Shown: positions 22,946 to 34,704 of the stretch, one piece after another
How positions within the stretch are numbered: position 1 is the first letter of the stretch
Layout of the letters: every line of letters begins with the position of its first letter
Assembly: GCA_905116865.2 (NCBI GenBank)
Contig: CAJHNH020000502.1
Location: 312,635-376,634, forward strand
Length of the DNA stretch: 64,000 bases
DNA from: Candidula unifasciata
Lineage: Eukaryota; Mollusca; Gastropoda; Stylommatophora; Geomitridae
Direction of reading: 5' to 3'
Translations under genes and position numbers: made by a program
The notes under the pieces: generated by a model
What the model saw: only the letters and a program-made list of their open reading frames with translations
Database searches by the model: none
Told to the model about the DNA's origin: nothing

Positions 22946-23489
22946 AAGATTCTTTCAGATATTTATACAGTTTGTATAATTATTTTTTTAAATATTGTCC
23001 TGTTCACATCTATAGGTTTGTAATTATGACAGATACTGTGCAGTAAGCATTTAGATAATCTTATTAGCACTGTACCATTAAAGTAACGGATTTATTACAT
23101 CCTTTGTATAGTCATTGATAATCTTCATACATTTTAGCTTTTGAAGTAATTATCTTCAAAATTTACATGGGCATTTTTTTTACCCTTCTATATGGGAATT
23201 TTAGTTGTGGCAAGAAATCTCTTGATCTTGCCACGCAGATATCTGGAGCTATATGTAATAAGTTTTCCACCATCATAGGTAATTTACAGTGATTCAATTT
23301 ATTAGTAAGCTTAATTTCTCACACTCCAGCAAGTAATACTCTATATTACTGTACTTCAGGTATAACTTAAAAGTTTCTTTCTGTATAGGAAAGCAATTCC
23401 ACACAGGTTGTAGTCTAAATTTTCTATTTCATGAGTTTGTAATGTTACTCTGTAATCTGACAGTATGTTTTAGGAGATTTAAACAGCTT

Positions 23490-23880
23490 GCTTGAAAGTC
23501 TTCCCTTTAGACTTTTGTTGTCTTCTTCTGCCTTCTATCTCTCAATGGAGCATAGACCCTCAACCAACTCACACAAAGTCTTTCTATCCTTTGCTATTGC
23601 ATGCAGCTCACTCAGTGTTCTCCCCATATTCACTCTCTAATTTCCTTCTCCATGTGTTTTTTGGTCTGCCCTTATTTCTTTGCCTCTGTGGGTTCCAGTG
23701 CAAAGACATTTTAGTTGTATTGTTTACAGGTTTTCTCACAGAATGTCCTATCCAGCGGCCTCATCTTCTCTTCACCTCTTGGTCAACAGGAACTTGTTTA
23801 GTTCACTTGCAAAGCTCAACATTATTGATTCTATCATACCATTTAATTCCCTCTGATCTGCACAGGCATCACTTAGTGAA
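23490..23880 (-). mobile_element. LINE C-terminal fragment
   Basis: Minus-strand reading gives IKWYDRINNVELC, then a GHSVRKP segment, MSLHWNPQRQRNKGRPKNTW and RRKLESEY. This pattern (WNPxGxRxxGRPxxTWRR) is typical of the end of RTE/CR1-type LINE polyproteins after the thumb. The + strand 133-residue ORF at 23492-23893 is its antisense shadow. The clade cannot be set from this piece. Confidence 0.65.
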
Positions 23881-24151
23881 TGTTTGCAGTTGACTAGTAA
23901 GTGTTTTAGTTGTTTTTCATGTATTACTCCATAATTTGACATAATAATTAAACATTTTAAGTTGAGTATTAGTTAAAATTTGTTTAGACTTTAATCCCCT
24001 ATTAAAGACTATTCCTCTGTTAAAAATGTTCTAAACGATCAATCAGTGTCACTCCGCCCTAGTTTTTGTGTACTTAGGATGGACATTACCACCACTTAAC
24101 TTATATAGTTAGCCAGTCAGTCAGGAATGTTGTGTTTGGTGTTTGCTACAC

Positions 24152-26538
24152 ATCATCATCAGGTGCCTTGCCGACTGGCATGGGTGATCATGCCTCTCTG
24201 CAATCTTCGATCACTTGCAGCATGTATCAGTTCATGTGCCGACACACCTCCATGCCATGCAACAAGACTGTCAAGAATCTTCTCTTGTTGTCTTCCTCTA
24301 TCCCTCCTTCCACACAGATCTTTTCAGTGGTCACAACATGTTCTATTTTCCCTCTTCTCATAACATGGCCGAAAAATGAAGACTGTCTCCTTCTGATATT
24401 TGCGATAAGTTGTCTTTAGGCTCTTGCCTTTTTTAAAAACCTCTTGGTTGCTCTTTTTGGCTGTCTAAGGTATTCTAAGCATTCTTCTGTAAAACCACAT
24501 CTCTGATGCCTCAAGAAATTGTTTGGCCTGCCTACCAATTGTCCAGGATTCACAGCCATATGTTAAAACTGGATGTATGTAGCAAGCAAGAATTCTATTT
24601 CTAACTCTCAATGACAAGAATAAATTGCACAAGATGTTCATTTTATAAAATGCAGTTTTTGCCTGTCCTGTTCTGTTTCTTATCTCAGTTATGCATCTTC
24701 GGTCTGATGTTATCTATGTGCCCAGATAGTTAAATTTCTGTACTTGTCCCAAAAAAACACTATAGACTTTTATTACACATTAAGCAATAATTTGTTTCTT
24801 TGATACCACGATTACTTCTGTCTTCCCATTAGTCAAATTGAGGCCCATTCTTCCACTTTCTAACACCACAATGTCTATCATTTCCTGTATTTCTTTCTGA
24901 CTTGTTGCTATCAAGACTGTGTCATCAGCATAACGTAAATTGTTTATAATGTGCCCACCAACCACAATTCCGGGCATATCAATTGAAGATCTCATTAAAT
25001 ATTCACTGTATATTAAAAACAAATCAGGTGACAGTTCACATCCTTGTCGTACGCCCTCTTTATGCTTTGAAATATACCTACAGTTGTTAATTCTTATAGC
25101 TGCTGTTTGCTGCCAATACATATTCTTTATTATTCATAGATCTTTTCCATCAGGGTTTAATTTTTCTAACAGTTTGATTACTTCTTCATGCTTCACACAG
25201 TTAAATGCTTTTGTATAGTCTATGAAGCACAAGTACAAATCAATCTTTACTTCTATAGCTCTTTCTGACAATGTCTTTAGGATGTATATGGCATTGTTTG
25301 TATCTTTTCCTTCTACAAATCCACATTGTCCGTCACTGATTTCTGGTTTAATTTTGTTTCTTTTTTTCTTCTCATAATTATTCTCAGTAAAATCTTAGTC
25401 ATGTGACTCATAAGACATTGTGCGATGGTCTTCACATTTCAAAGTGCTGGGTTCTTTGACAGAGCTATAAATATGGATTTTAAAAGGTCATTTGGAATAT
25501 ACCCACTATTATAAATATCATTTAAAAATTTATTTATTATTTCAATTCTGAAATCTCCCAGTGCTTCGATTTCTTCCAGTCAGATGTTGTCTGGCCCGGG
25601 TGCTTTAGCTTTCTTCTTATGATGTATTGCATCCTCAACTTCTGCAGTCATTATTGGTGGACCATCATTGTTGGTCTGCAGTACTACATCTAGTCTATTA
25701 TCATCATACAATTCCCCTATATACTCTGTCAATCTGCTAATTATATTACTGTGTCCCATTAATAAGTCACCATCTTTTGATTTTAAACATCCAGTGCTGT
25801 TACGTGTCATCTTTCCTGTTAACATATTTATCTGTGAGTCTTTCCTGTGATTTTCCCCAATCTCTGTACACATTTGATTTAGCTAGACTTCTTTAGCCAC
25901 TTTGCATTTGTTCACTATTTTTTTTTTGTATTCTATAATATTCTTCTTTTTCATTCTTTTTCTTCCTTCTTTCATCCGTAAACTGCAGAATTTCAGTTGA
26001 CCTCCATTTCTTTTTTGCAACTCTATGGGTTGGTGGGATTGTCTCTTTTGATGTCTGCTGAACTGACTCACACAACATATCCCACTGTTCATCAATAGTC
26101 TGTATAATTTTAATTGCATTATACCGGTTTTGTACAGTGACATTGTACTGTTCCTTAATTTTGTTATCCGTTCTAAGAATTCCTAAATTTAACTTGATGT
26201 TCTGTGGTGTTTTTCTAATGTTCTGTAGTTTTATTCTAATTTTTCCTACAACTGGAACATGGTCACGAAAGCAGTCTGCTCCTGGTCTAGTTTTTGCTCC
26301 AACTAAGCTGCTTCAGAATCTTCTTGAAATCAAAGTATAATTAACCTGATTGCGGATATTATCGCCAGGACTTTTCCAAGTCCACAATCTTCGAGGATGG
26401 TGTTTAAACCAAGTGTTACCTATTATCATGCTGTGCAACTCAGCCCATGCTATTAATCTGTCACCTTTCACATTCTTTTCTCCTAGGCCATAGCCACCCG
26501 TTATTTTGCACACTTGTTCACTTCCTATTTTCGCTTTG
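24152..26538 (-). mobile_element. RTE-1 LINE, copy B
   Basis: Minus-strand copy beginning at its (TGA)n 3' end (24152) and closely matching copy A for about 2.4 kb. It includes RT with NNLRYADDTVLIATS (ORF 24780-25121), PGPDNI near 25580, linker ORFs (25883-26143) and the end of the endonuclease (26313-26513). Similarity to copy A stops at about 26538, so the insertion is 5'-truncated within the endonuclease. Stops and indels break the frame. I could not find a target duplication. Confidence 0.85.
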
Positions 26539-26544
26539 AAAATC

Positions 26545-27690
26545 CTGTTTTCTCATGCCTTTTTTTTTAGTAGATTTCACTGCAGTTCTTTCATCTTTAG
26601 CCAGATTGCTTCCAAACTTTTCCCATTAATCTCTTTTTGCTTGTCTGATAGTTATGTTTACTTCTCTTCTAATTATTCTGTATGTTATTTAATCCTCTTC
26701 TGTTCTTTTCCTTAGCCAATTTCTTCTTATTTCTTCAGACCACCATTATGAGAGCTCATGCCCTATGTTACCTTTTATTTTAGTTCCACATATTTCTTGT
26801 GCTATTTTCATAGTGGTGTCTCTGAAAGTCACCCATTCTGTATTTACCCCAAATGTGTTTTGTCGAAGCTGTTCATAATTTTCCTGTAACTGCTGCTGAA
26901 ATGCTCACCTATTTTCATCCCACTCTTTTCTTTCCATTTTATTATGTCACTTTTATGACATTTCTTTCTTGTTTGATAACTTATCTTTACTTTTCTGTCA
27001 AGTATCACCATCCTATGATCTGTATCTAAACTCTACTTTTGTATAACTATCGAATCAGTAACTTTATGAAAGTCTCTTTTTCTCATCAAGATGTAATCAA
27101 TCTGACTCTTAGTATCTGGATCATTACATTTATACCATGCAAAAACTTGTGAAACTCTATGTTGAAAAAAGGTGTTGGTAATAACAAGGTCATTTTGTGC
27201 ACATATATGCAACAGTCTTTTGCCATTTTTATTTCTAATGCTGCTGTCTCCATAATTGCCTAGGTATCTTGTAAATGTTCTTCTGTCTCGTCCTGTCTTA
27301 CCATTGAAATCACCCATCAAGATCAGCTTCTCATTATTATCTATCTTACAAATTTTGTCATCCAGGTTCTCAAAGAATTGATCAAAATCTTCATCACTAA
27401 ATTCCATTGCACTTTGCATATATTTGAAGAAAAGAAAAAAAACTATTTCCTACTTGTAATTTCAAGCTTATAATTCTTCCCGAGATGTAGTTAACCTCTA
27501 GTAAATATTTTGCAATTTTGGGATCGATAATAAATTCTACTCCATGCTTTGCACGTTGTATTTCCTCTACTCCCGATTGTATCAAAACGTAATTTTTATG
27601 TAGTTTCTTCATTCCTCGTTCTTTCATTTTCACTTCTTTTAAGCCTAGTACTTTAACATTATATTTCTCTATTAATTCTATCACTTGTTC
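26545..27690 (-). mobile_element. RTE-like LINE endonuclease region of a second family
   Basis: Two overlapping minus-strand ORFs (27397-27684 and 27033-27419) give an EEP endonuclease distinct from RTE-1. Visible are NVKVLGLKEVKMKERG, a GVEFIID segment, LILMGDFNGKTGR (catalytic Asp/Asn), and SQIDYILMRKRDF. The linker follows at about 26850-26700 (EWVTFRDTTMKIAQEICGTK, then a Trp-containing segment). One frameshift lies between the ORFs. The domain normally ends with a 'SDH' box, which is lost here. It abuts the truncated 5' end of RTE-1 copy B. Confidence 0.75.
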
Positions 27691-27695
27691 TTGTC

Positions 27696-28025
27696 AGCCT
27701 CTGTGGCTTAGGCATTGTGAACGCACTTTGTAATCCTGGGGTGCCGGGTTCGATCCCAGCTGCGGGCCTTGCGCTGGTTTCGACAGTGGTATCAAGAAGC
27801 CGATCGTCCAGAAAGCAATGGTAAACTAGGTGGTTGCGTATCCTTTACAGGATGTTGCAGAACCAACCCCAGCAGCCCCTGGCTGTTGTGTGGTTTTTCT
27901 AGGCAAATTTACGTCTAGTGAACTACTGGACGTAAATTTGCCTAGAAATTTCACAAAAGCAAAAAATGCTGGGGTTGGTTCTGCAACGTCCTGTAAAGGA
28001 TACGCAACTAACTGTACTGCATGAA
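27696..28025 (+). repeat. SINE family A, copy 4, with inverted 3' duplication
   Basis: This is the best preserved tRNA-like head of the family: CTGTGGCTTAGGC (A box) and GGGTTCGATCCCAGCTGC (B box). From about 27832 to 28015 the 3' module is present twice, head to head. GTTGCGTATCCTTTACAGGA and its complement TCCTGTAAAGGATACGCAAC form the outer ends, and TAGGCAAATTTACGTC with its complement form the inner ends, around a loop AGTGAACTACTG. The arms are about 85 bases and would fold into a long hairpin. Confidence 0.8.
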
Positions 28026-28059
28026 ATCAGAATATTATACTGCATTAGGGTTATTGTTC

Positions 28060-28570
28060 TAGGTAATATAATTTAAATCTAGATGTTTTTGCTGGGATCT
28101 ACATGTTGGTTTAGACGTTATAAGTAATCCTAGATATTTTTAATTTTGGAGTTAAATATTTTGGTGTTTTTTCATATTTATTAGATATTTTGGTGTTTTT
28201 TCATTTTATTTCTCTCAGTATCAAATCGATAATTACTGTATAAAATATTTATATCACATGTTTGGTTATGACTTTGTGTTTTGTTTTTCATGTGTTTTTT
28301 TTAATGATTACTCACCTTCATATATGTCTTCCACTATAAAAAAAAAAATCTTTCAACGTGTTAAAATTAGAGCAGTATGAACAAACATTTTGGAAAGGAT
28401 GGCTGCATGGGTGATGGCAGTTGTAAGTACTGCAAGTGCGAAATGGAGGCAAAAGTGCAAGACTTGAAGAGTCATTCAGAGACTAAACAAAAACATAAAA
28501 CCGCAGTGCCATTAAAGACATTGCAGTGCATTTTTGAGAATCCTGTTAAATTCCTTTGCATGTAAAATTC
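28060..28570 (+). mobile_element. hAT element fragment, 5' part
   Basis: The left portion (about 28075-28200) repeats TCTAGATGTTTTTG and TTTTGGAGTTAAATATTTT motifs seen, reverse-complemented, in the sub-terminal region of the hAT element at 37473-39791. The ORF at 28377-28565 encodes MNKHFGKDGCMGDGSCKYCK, then DLKSHSETKQKHKTAVPLK. This is a BED-like zinc finger (C-x2-C...H-x4/5-H) followed by a segment matching KKHKTAVPFKDI of that element's transposase. The terminal inverted repeat is not evident, and the copy ends soon after the zinc finger. Confidence 0.7.
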
Positions 28571-28810
28571 AATGAATAGTTAAATGTCCTTGGTGTATAC
28601 CGTTAAAAGTGTCATTTGCGCATTGTAAAATAAGTTTTTTTTTAATAACTATTGCAATATTAATTATCTTAGTAGGCCCTTAGTGCAAAATCAAAAGATT
28701 TCTTGTTATGGTCAAGGAATCTAAATCTTTAGCATACAAGCTAGTGTCTGGGTTCAGCACAGCTCACAATTATTTAAAAAAAAAACATGCACTCACAATA
28801 GACTTTCGTA

Positions 28811-28963
28811 GGTGCCACCATGCCGGGTCACCCAAGGAGAGGTCCCAGAAAGCACTTTCTGTCGTTATGGCCACATTTGTGGCCCAGCTATATTTAGGGC
28901 TCCCGGCAAAAGCCAGGGTGGGGATTCAAATAATGAAAAATTGCACCCCATAAGGGGATGACC
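28811..28963 (+). repeat. SINE-like repeat family D, copy 2
   Basis: Same family as 12796-12955, opposite orientation: AAGGAGAGGTCCCAGAAAGC, GGCTCCCGGCAAAAGCCAGG, and AATAATGAAAAATTGCACCC. Confidence 0.6.
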
Positions 28964-29028
28964 ATATTATTTAGTCTGATATTGTTTTGTTAAACACAGT
29001 TTCTTATATTCAGCTTCATAAGTTTGTA

Positions 29029-29778
29029 CAAGGTCCGACAATTAAGTAATGAGACTAATTCCATAAAAATTGAAATAATCAACAGTTGAAGATATAAACT
29101 ATAATTTGTTCAAAGTAAGGCCCTTGTGCATTGATACAGCGAGTGACACAATCTAACAAACACTGGAACGATCTCTGTAGTCTTTTGTCATTATGGCCCA
29201 TAAAGTCGATGTTACTGCCCTTTGGATGTCATCAATATCATCAAAGAAGCGTCCTTTCAATGGTAACTTTAATTTTGGGAGTAGAAAATAATCATAGGGA
29301 GACAAATCTGGAGAATAGGGTGGGTGGTTGAAAACACATACTTGTTTTTGGGCCCAAAATTAATTTACAACTACCGCTCTTTGAGCCGGTGCATTGTCGC
29401 GACGAAGAAACAAACCAGTGTTGAAAACAAACCGACAAGCAACCTTTTTTTCCCCCGAATCTTCCACTACAATTTTACTAATAGTCTTTGTATTAACACA
29501 TTTGTTTACCATCATCCTTACAGTCGAACGACTTGTAAACTAGTTTTAAACATAATTTAATGTTAGCTTATTTTTTTTTTTTTTGCTCTATGCTTATTAC
29601 GTAACAACGCACCTCTGACTAGATTAACGAAATTGCGGCTTGTTTGTTGTCTGCTTATCGAGTGGCGATGAAAAGTTGCCAGATCATAGACGAAGGTTGC
29701 CTCTTTGGATTCCATGCTGTGATTCATAGATGGCATTTTGTCTTAGCCATAATAAAATCACTTAATTGTCTGACCTTG
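29029..29778 (-). mobile_element. Mariner-like element, internally deleted
   Basis: Bounded by TA on both sides (29027-29028, 29779-29780). The inverted ends are CAAGGTCCGACAATTAAGTAA and, from the other side, CAAGGTCAGACAATTAAGTGA, differing at two of 21 positions. On the minus strand the transposase C-terminus is legible: a HPPYSPDLSPYDYFLLPKLK segment (the third acidic residue of the DD34D triad lies in SPYDYF) and GRFFDDIDDIQRAV. At the other end a start-like ATGGCTAAGACAAAATGCC is followed by stops. At 750 bases it is much shorter than an autonomous mariner (about 1.3 kb), so the middle with the first two catalytic Asp is missing. Confidence 0.88.
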
Positions 29779-29794
29779 TATAAGTAAAAAATTA

Positions 29795-30155
29795 GACTAT
29801 CCTTTGAATAACGGGCACTAAAGATGGTAGCCGCAAAATATCTACTTAATTTGCGGTTTTCCGCCAACAACCGCTACTGCCACATGGCTCCCACACCGCG
29901 TGGATTGGGGCTAAACTAGATGGCTAGGACTCATGAGCAGCAGCTTTCGCATCTCCTGCAGCTTTGCTAGTCCTTTTGAGTCCTAGCCATCTAGTTTAGC
30001 CCCAATCCACGCAGCGTGGGAGCCACGTGGCGGTGGCGACAGTCGCCGGAAAACCGCCCATTTATTAGCCGGAAGTGCGCAATTGACACGTGACTGCGGC
30101 TCCAACGGATATTTGCGGCCGCCATCTTTAGGCACCCGTTATTCAAATGATAGCC
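29795..30155. mobile_element. Fold-back MITE family F, copy 2
   Basis: 361 bases, flanked on both sides by AAAAATTA (29787-29794 and 30156-30163), an 8-bp duplication. The ends are GACTATCCTTTGAATAACGGG and, inverted, GGCTATCATTTGAATAACGGG. Inside, long inverted arms (GGATTGGGGCTAAACTAGAT and GGCTAGGACTCA against their complements at 29970-30010) make the whole element a near-palindrome. No coding capacity. An 8-bp duplication would fit hAT- or P-type mobilisation. Confidence 0.82.
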
Positions 30156-30307
30156 AAAAATTATTATTACTCTTTTAATTTTATCCATATCAAATCAACA
30201 GGGTAACAAATCTTTAACTAAGAAATCCTGACACTTTACTGACACAAGATTAAAACTACAACTGCATTTCTGTTGCTTTTACTGATGCGAACTGGTCTGT
30301 TATGTGC

Positions 30308-30720
30308 TCAGTCAGTTTTCTCTGTTTCTTCTCTTTCTACACTGAGCAGAGCAAGATCACAGTCTGTCTTGTCCCATAGAGGCCCTAAATAATCAAGAGT
30401 GAGTTCCATTTTCTGAAAGTTTCTTTCGCAGCTGTCAATGGAAAATGCAGTCGTTAGCATTATTTGAACAAACACACAAACACTGTACTGAACAATGAAT
30501 TAGAGAAGTTCTTTAGGTCGTGTTATATTCATGCTGGGACAACTTTACAGCGGCATTCTGCAGTCCAACATACAGCTGTTTCCCATCAATAGCAAAACTG
30601 TAAAATTCACATAAACTTTCACACTTCTGCTTTAGTTCCTTGTTCTGATGATGTATTTCGCATGGTGGCCCACCCTTAGAGCAAGCCCAGCCGAAAACCT
30701 GTGCAAGAGAAGAGGCAATT
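30308..30720 (-). pseudogene. hAT transposase C-terminal (dimerisation) fragment
   Basis: The minus-strand frame gives EIHHQNKELKQKCESL, then FAIDGKQLYVGLQNA, a frameshift, then MLTTAFSIDSCERNFQKMEL and LALLSVEREE before a TGA at 30308-30310. The S-x-x-S/C-E-R-x-F-x-x-(L/M) pattern followed by a helix is the hallmark of the hAT C-terminal dimerisation domain, here closest to the DUF4371/ZMYM6-like group. It is a different family from the element at 37473. No inverted termini were found, and stops and one frameshift mark it as a relic. Confidence 0.72.
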
Positions 30721-30729
30721 ATAATTTGA

Positions 30730-31699
30730 AGCTAGTGATAAGAACTAGGCAAAGCCTAAGGTTCGTTCGTGGTCAGTTGCGCACCAGAGGTCGAGAAAGA
30801 CAGATGTCGTATTGGAAGATGTAGAATATAACGTAAATGAGTTGTTAGACAGTCTTAGCTGTGATCACCAGGAAAGTATGTCTGTTAAGAAAGTGTATTG
30901 ATGGAGGAATGATTGTGAACTATAATAAAGCTGGCAGAAGTTATAAAGAATGTTAGCCTGTGTTAGGCCGAAGAGTTATTTCTATCTCTGATAATAGTTC
31001 AGCGTGGACAAGTTAAGAAGCATGATGCCAACCCGAAATGTTGAACCCTAGACAGGCTGATAATTCGTGGGCAGACGGCAAATTGTATCCGTAACTAGCG
31101 AGCGGACCCACACCCACGAACCTGGGACAGTAATATTCACATCTGTTCTGACAATAACACAGTCCACCAGCATAGAGGAGAAGCCTTAACTTTACATCTA
31201 TGTCATGCAAACATGTCGAGTGTTATCTTCGTGACCATTTAGATTTCCACTTTCTCCATTAACCCAGCATCGATTGAGCCATTCCTTTTTTTCGTCTCCG
31301 ACAGTGGTTTCAAAATACGTCATTGGCTCCTGTCTAGCTGCATATACAGATACCAAGTTGAGCTGGTAATTATCATAACTGACATACACAGTCAACTTGT
31401 TCTCTTGTTTATTGGTTGGACACTACGTCTACGTCCAGCCATAACAGCAGCGTTGTCACGCGCTGTGAACGAACATCTTCTAGTTCCATTTCATCCTTCC
31501 AATGCTGGTTCAATGCCTCTTAAACCAAGCTATTAGCATTCATCTGTCTTATATGGATAAACCAAGAAAACATAGACCTCTTTCATCTCAAAATCAACTT
31601 CCAAGTATCTCACTACCTCTGCTCACGGTGTGGTTATCAGGAGTCGAATCAAACACGATACCATAGTACTTGGTTTTACGAATGCTTCTAATTAATTTT
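30730..31699. other. Unassigned stretch
   Basis: No family recognised. The minus-strand ORF at 31198-31395 includes QLNLVSVYA and NLNGHED, faintly like the YAP and DxNGHxG boxes of LINE endonucleases, but the spacing is wrong and I do not call it. Confidence 0.3.
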
Positions 31700-31940
31700 G
31701 GGAGTCGCCGTGGCGGAGCGACTAGACGCTCGCCGCGGATCGGAAGGTCGTGGGTTCGCTCCTTGGTAGAGCCGGATTTTTTTTAAAAGATGACGGCTTC
31801 CAGGTCGACTCAGCCTTGAGTGGGTACTGGGTGCAGTCCCGGGAAGTAAAGGCTAATTGGTCTATAAAATAGAGGTCTAGCCCTATGTCGTAGCCCACAT
31901 GGGTAAATACACTGATATAAAGAAGGTGTGGGTTTTAACA
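31700..31940 (+). repeat. tRNA-derived SINE family B
   Basis: The head GGAGTCGCCGTGGCGGAGCG, followed by ACTAGACGCTC, contains an A box (TGGCGGAGCG...), and GTGGGTTCGCTCC is a B box. The layout resembles a Ser/Leu-type tRNA with a variable arm. It continues into a tRNA-unrelated body with CAGGTCGACTCAGCCTTGAG and GGGTACTGGGTGCAG. Not a functional tRNA: after the B box the acceptor stem does not pair. Confidence 0.7.
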
Positions 31941-34700
31941 ACAGTGCCCACCCACGTGAGAAACTGGACTAATATCTAAGATATGTTGATCCTAGACAGT
32001 CCTGGATAGCCAAGAAAACAGCGAGTGGCTCGTTCCATTAAATGAAAGTTGCTGTACTTGTATCCACAGGAATAGGAGAAGGGAAAGATAGATATCAGGA
32101 TAAACCCACTGTGATATTATCAAGATACACAGTTAACCCCTCCGACTTTCTCCTCTCCTGGCATTACTTAAAAGCCCCCATCAAGTGATTTAAATATTTG
32201 TCAGTTGAAGTAAACTAATATGCACAAAGACACTTGAACCTAAGTACACAATTTACTCAACTATTTTATAACAACATGAACAAGACTTATTGAATAAATC
32301 TAACCAAAATTAAAATGAACTTGTTTAGGCTAGTAGAGTGAAGATGGTGTTATTGATGACAGTTTATACATATACTTAACTCCTAATTGGAGAATATCAA
32401 CCTCGGGACAGTTCTCGGCTTGAGACCCTGCCTATTCTTTTCCAGTTTTTCGTCCTCACTGCTTTCAAGCAGGTCGTTACAGTCGACGGTCGGCAAAGAA
32501 TGGATGCCTACTAGTCCCTGCCCAATGTGGGAACTGTGATAAAGAAACAAGCGCATATGTGTAGTATCTAATCTAGATGTACACTAAGCATGTAAGTTAT
32601 AAAAACACCAAACATGTCTATTCTATTAAAACATTTAATCTCTCCCTCATTTTCACATTTACTCCTGTCCAGTTTGGAAGGGCTTATGTCTCACATTCAA
32701 GCCGTTACATTTCCTGCCTTTCTCTACTCACGTCCTGTAATGATAGTCAAGTCTTCTATGTCTGATGTCATCTCTTGTACAGACTCAAAATGACAATCAG
32801 TTAGACAGAACAAGTTCTGGAATCAATGCTTCGAACAATGGACGCGCACAGAATGCTAACAATATTTCTGGGGTGAATCAAATAACAAATCTCAGGGATT
32901 TACTCTCCGGGATAAATCTTCGCATTAGCCTCCTGGGAGTTAAACACATTTCAGTGTCTTAGCTGTATGTAATATAACTTCAAATTAACCACACGTGAAA
33001 AGACTGCCAAAGTTATCTTCACGCTTGTGCTTTCAGAAAACTCTTAGTTTATTAAATTTCAATAGTAACATCAACATTTACGTTTTACAACATTGAAACA
33101 CATGTGCACGAAAAAACATTCATGACACTAACAATTACGATATAAAGCAATGTGACAGTGCCCTACTAGAATGGAGAAATGTCTGCTAAGGAGTTCTACA
33201 AAGTGATGAAGACACACACTTAAGAAAATAGACAGTTAGATTTCTATCACGAAATAAAGGTTTTGAAACTAATTTCGCTTTTTACCTGGAAAATGAAACA
33301 CAATGCCAAAAGTTCTGTCTCAAGCTTAGGTTTTAAGCCCAACAGATGGCAGAGTCTCACTTCCAAGTTCTAGAATCCACCCTCTTATAACTTTTTCTAA
33401 GCTCCTCCCACATTACTCCTTAAACCACTCTCATTCAAGGATGTCAAAGCCCCACCCCGTGGGTAAGTCTATTAACTGTCAGTCAAGACTGTACAACCTT
33501 GTTTGCTTTCCCACGGCTACATTCTCCTCGTCCATCAAGCTGACCAGAGCTAATAGGCCAAGTCACACTTCCCATCCCTACTTCAACAAGCCATCACCTT
33601 TATCAGACCATGTCAATATTGGCGATCTGACCCGCACTATAGTTGGGTAACCTCAGGGGGAGATAATTACAATGAGCCTGAGTTATCTAATCCTAAAGGT
33701 CTGGCTAGGAGATAATTATCTGATACCTAAGTTTTGGCTAGTGAAATCTCCAGTCACAAAGTCTGAGCTTGTCATCTTATCTCTGTACCTTAACATCTAG
33801 GAAAAAGTTTCAGTGTTTGATATTACCAGCAGTCCAGGAGAATTAAATGTTTGTTCGGGTCGACTTACTTAGATTAAGGATGTATCCAAATCCATATTTT
33901 TCTGTATACTTCAAAATACATAGAAATAAAAGTCGGTTAAGGAAAAACATTCTGAATCATCGAGTGTGTCGTCACACCCTATATGCCCTATACGCCTAAA
34001 GGCGTGAAAAGGGTCCTTTACTTTACTTACTTGCTTTCTAAATTTTGGTGAACAGTGGAAACCGTCAAGTGGATGAATTCATTATGCAAGAGAAACGACG
34101 TGAATCCAGCATGGTATTTTGCATATGTCAAATATTTTTATGAAAGGGTCAGAAACAGCCAATAGTTTCAATTATATTTTTGTTAATGCATACACTAGAG
34201 CCATGATCGTCTTGCTGAAGGAATTCTCTGTGTCCATACTAAGCTAGATTTTGAGTTGCAAGGAATTTTGTACAGTGGAGGATTCTTGTCAAAATTTCAT
34301 GTCACTTCTGCTTAACTGCGATGCATTTCTTGGAATCGAAAGATTTTAGAAACACTGGTACTGTTAAAAAAATTATGACTTTGGCCAGACTACGGAAAGT
34401 GATTTTTTTTTCTGTAAGCGGTGCTGGTTAGGGATGATTGTTTTATTTGTGAAGGCTTGTGTCATTCAAACTTTCTTCAGCAAAATGAAACTCACTGTGG
34501 ACCCTCCAAATAAGACGCTGCCACTTAAATAAATAAGAGTGTTTTGAGGCCTCCTTCAAGCAGCGTCCAGGGAATAGGAACTATCTGCCATACCCTCCTT
34601 AAGCCCCTGCCGGTGATGTTTTTAAAACTACAATGACTAATGAATCACCACAATGCATTATTTGAAAAACACAAGGACTAAATGTAGAATGTTTTGTTAA
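31941..34700. other. Long unassigned stretch
   Basis: No recognisable coding motif or repeat family. Short + strand ORFs (32577-32765, 32765-32962, 33441-33650) show no domain features. I cannot tell whether this is old transposon sequence or unique intergenic DNA. Confidence 0.4.
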
Positions 34701-34704
34701 GAAT

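Noticed and set aside
29991..30188. 65-codon minus-strand ORF
   Set aside because: Lies within a palindromic MITE; no motif.
31198..31395. LINE endonuclease fragment (NLVSVYA, NLNGHED)
   Set aside because: Motif order is suggestive, but spacing and the remaining residues do not fit an EEP domain.
31699..31775. Functional tRNA gene
   Set aside because: It has A and B boxes, but the acceptor stem does not close and it leads into a SINE body.
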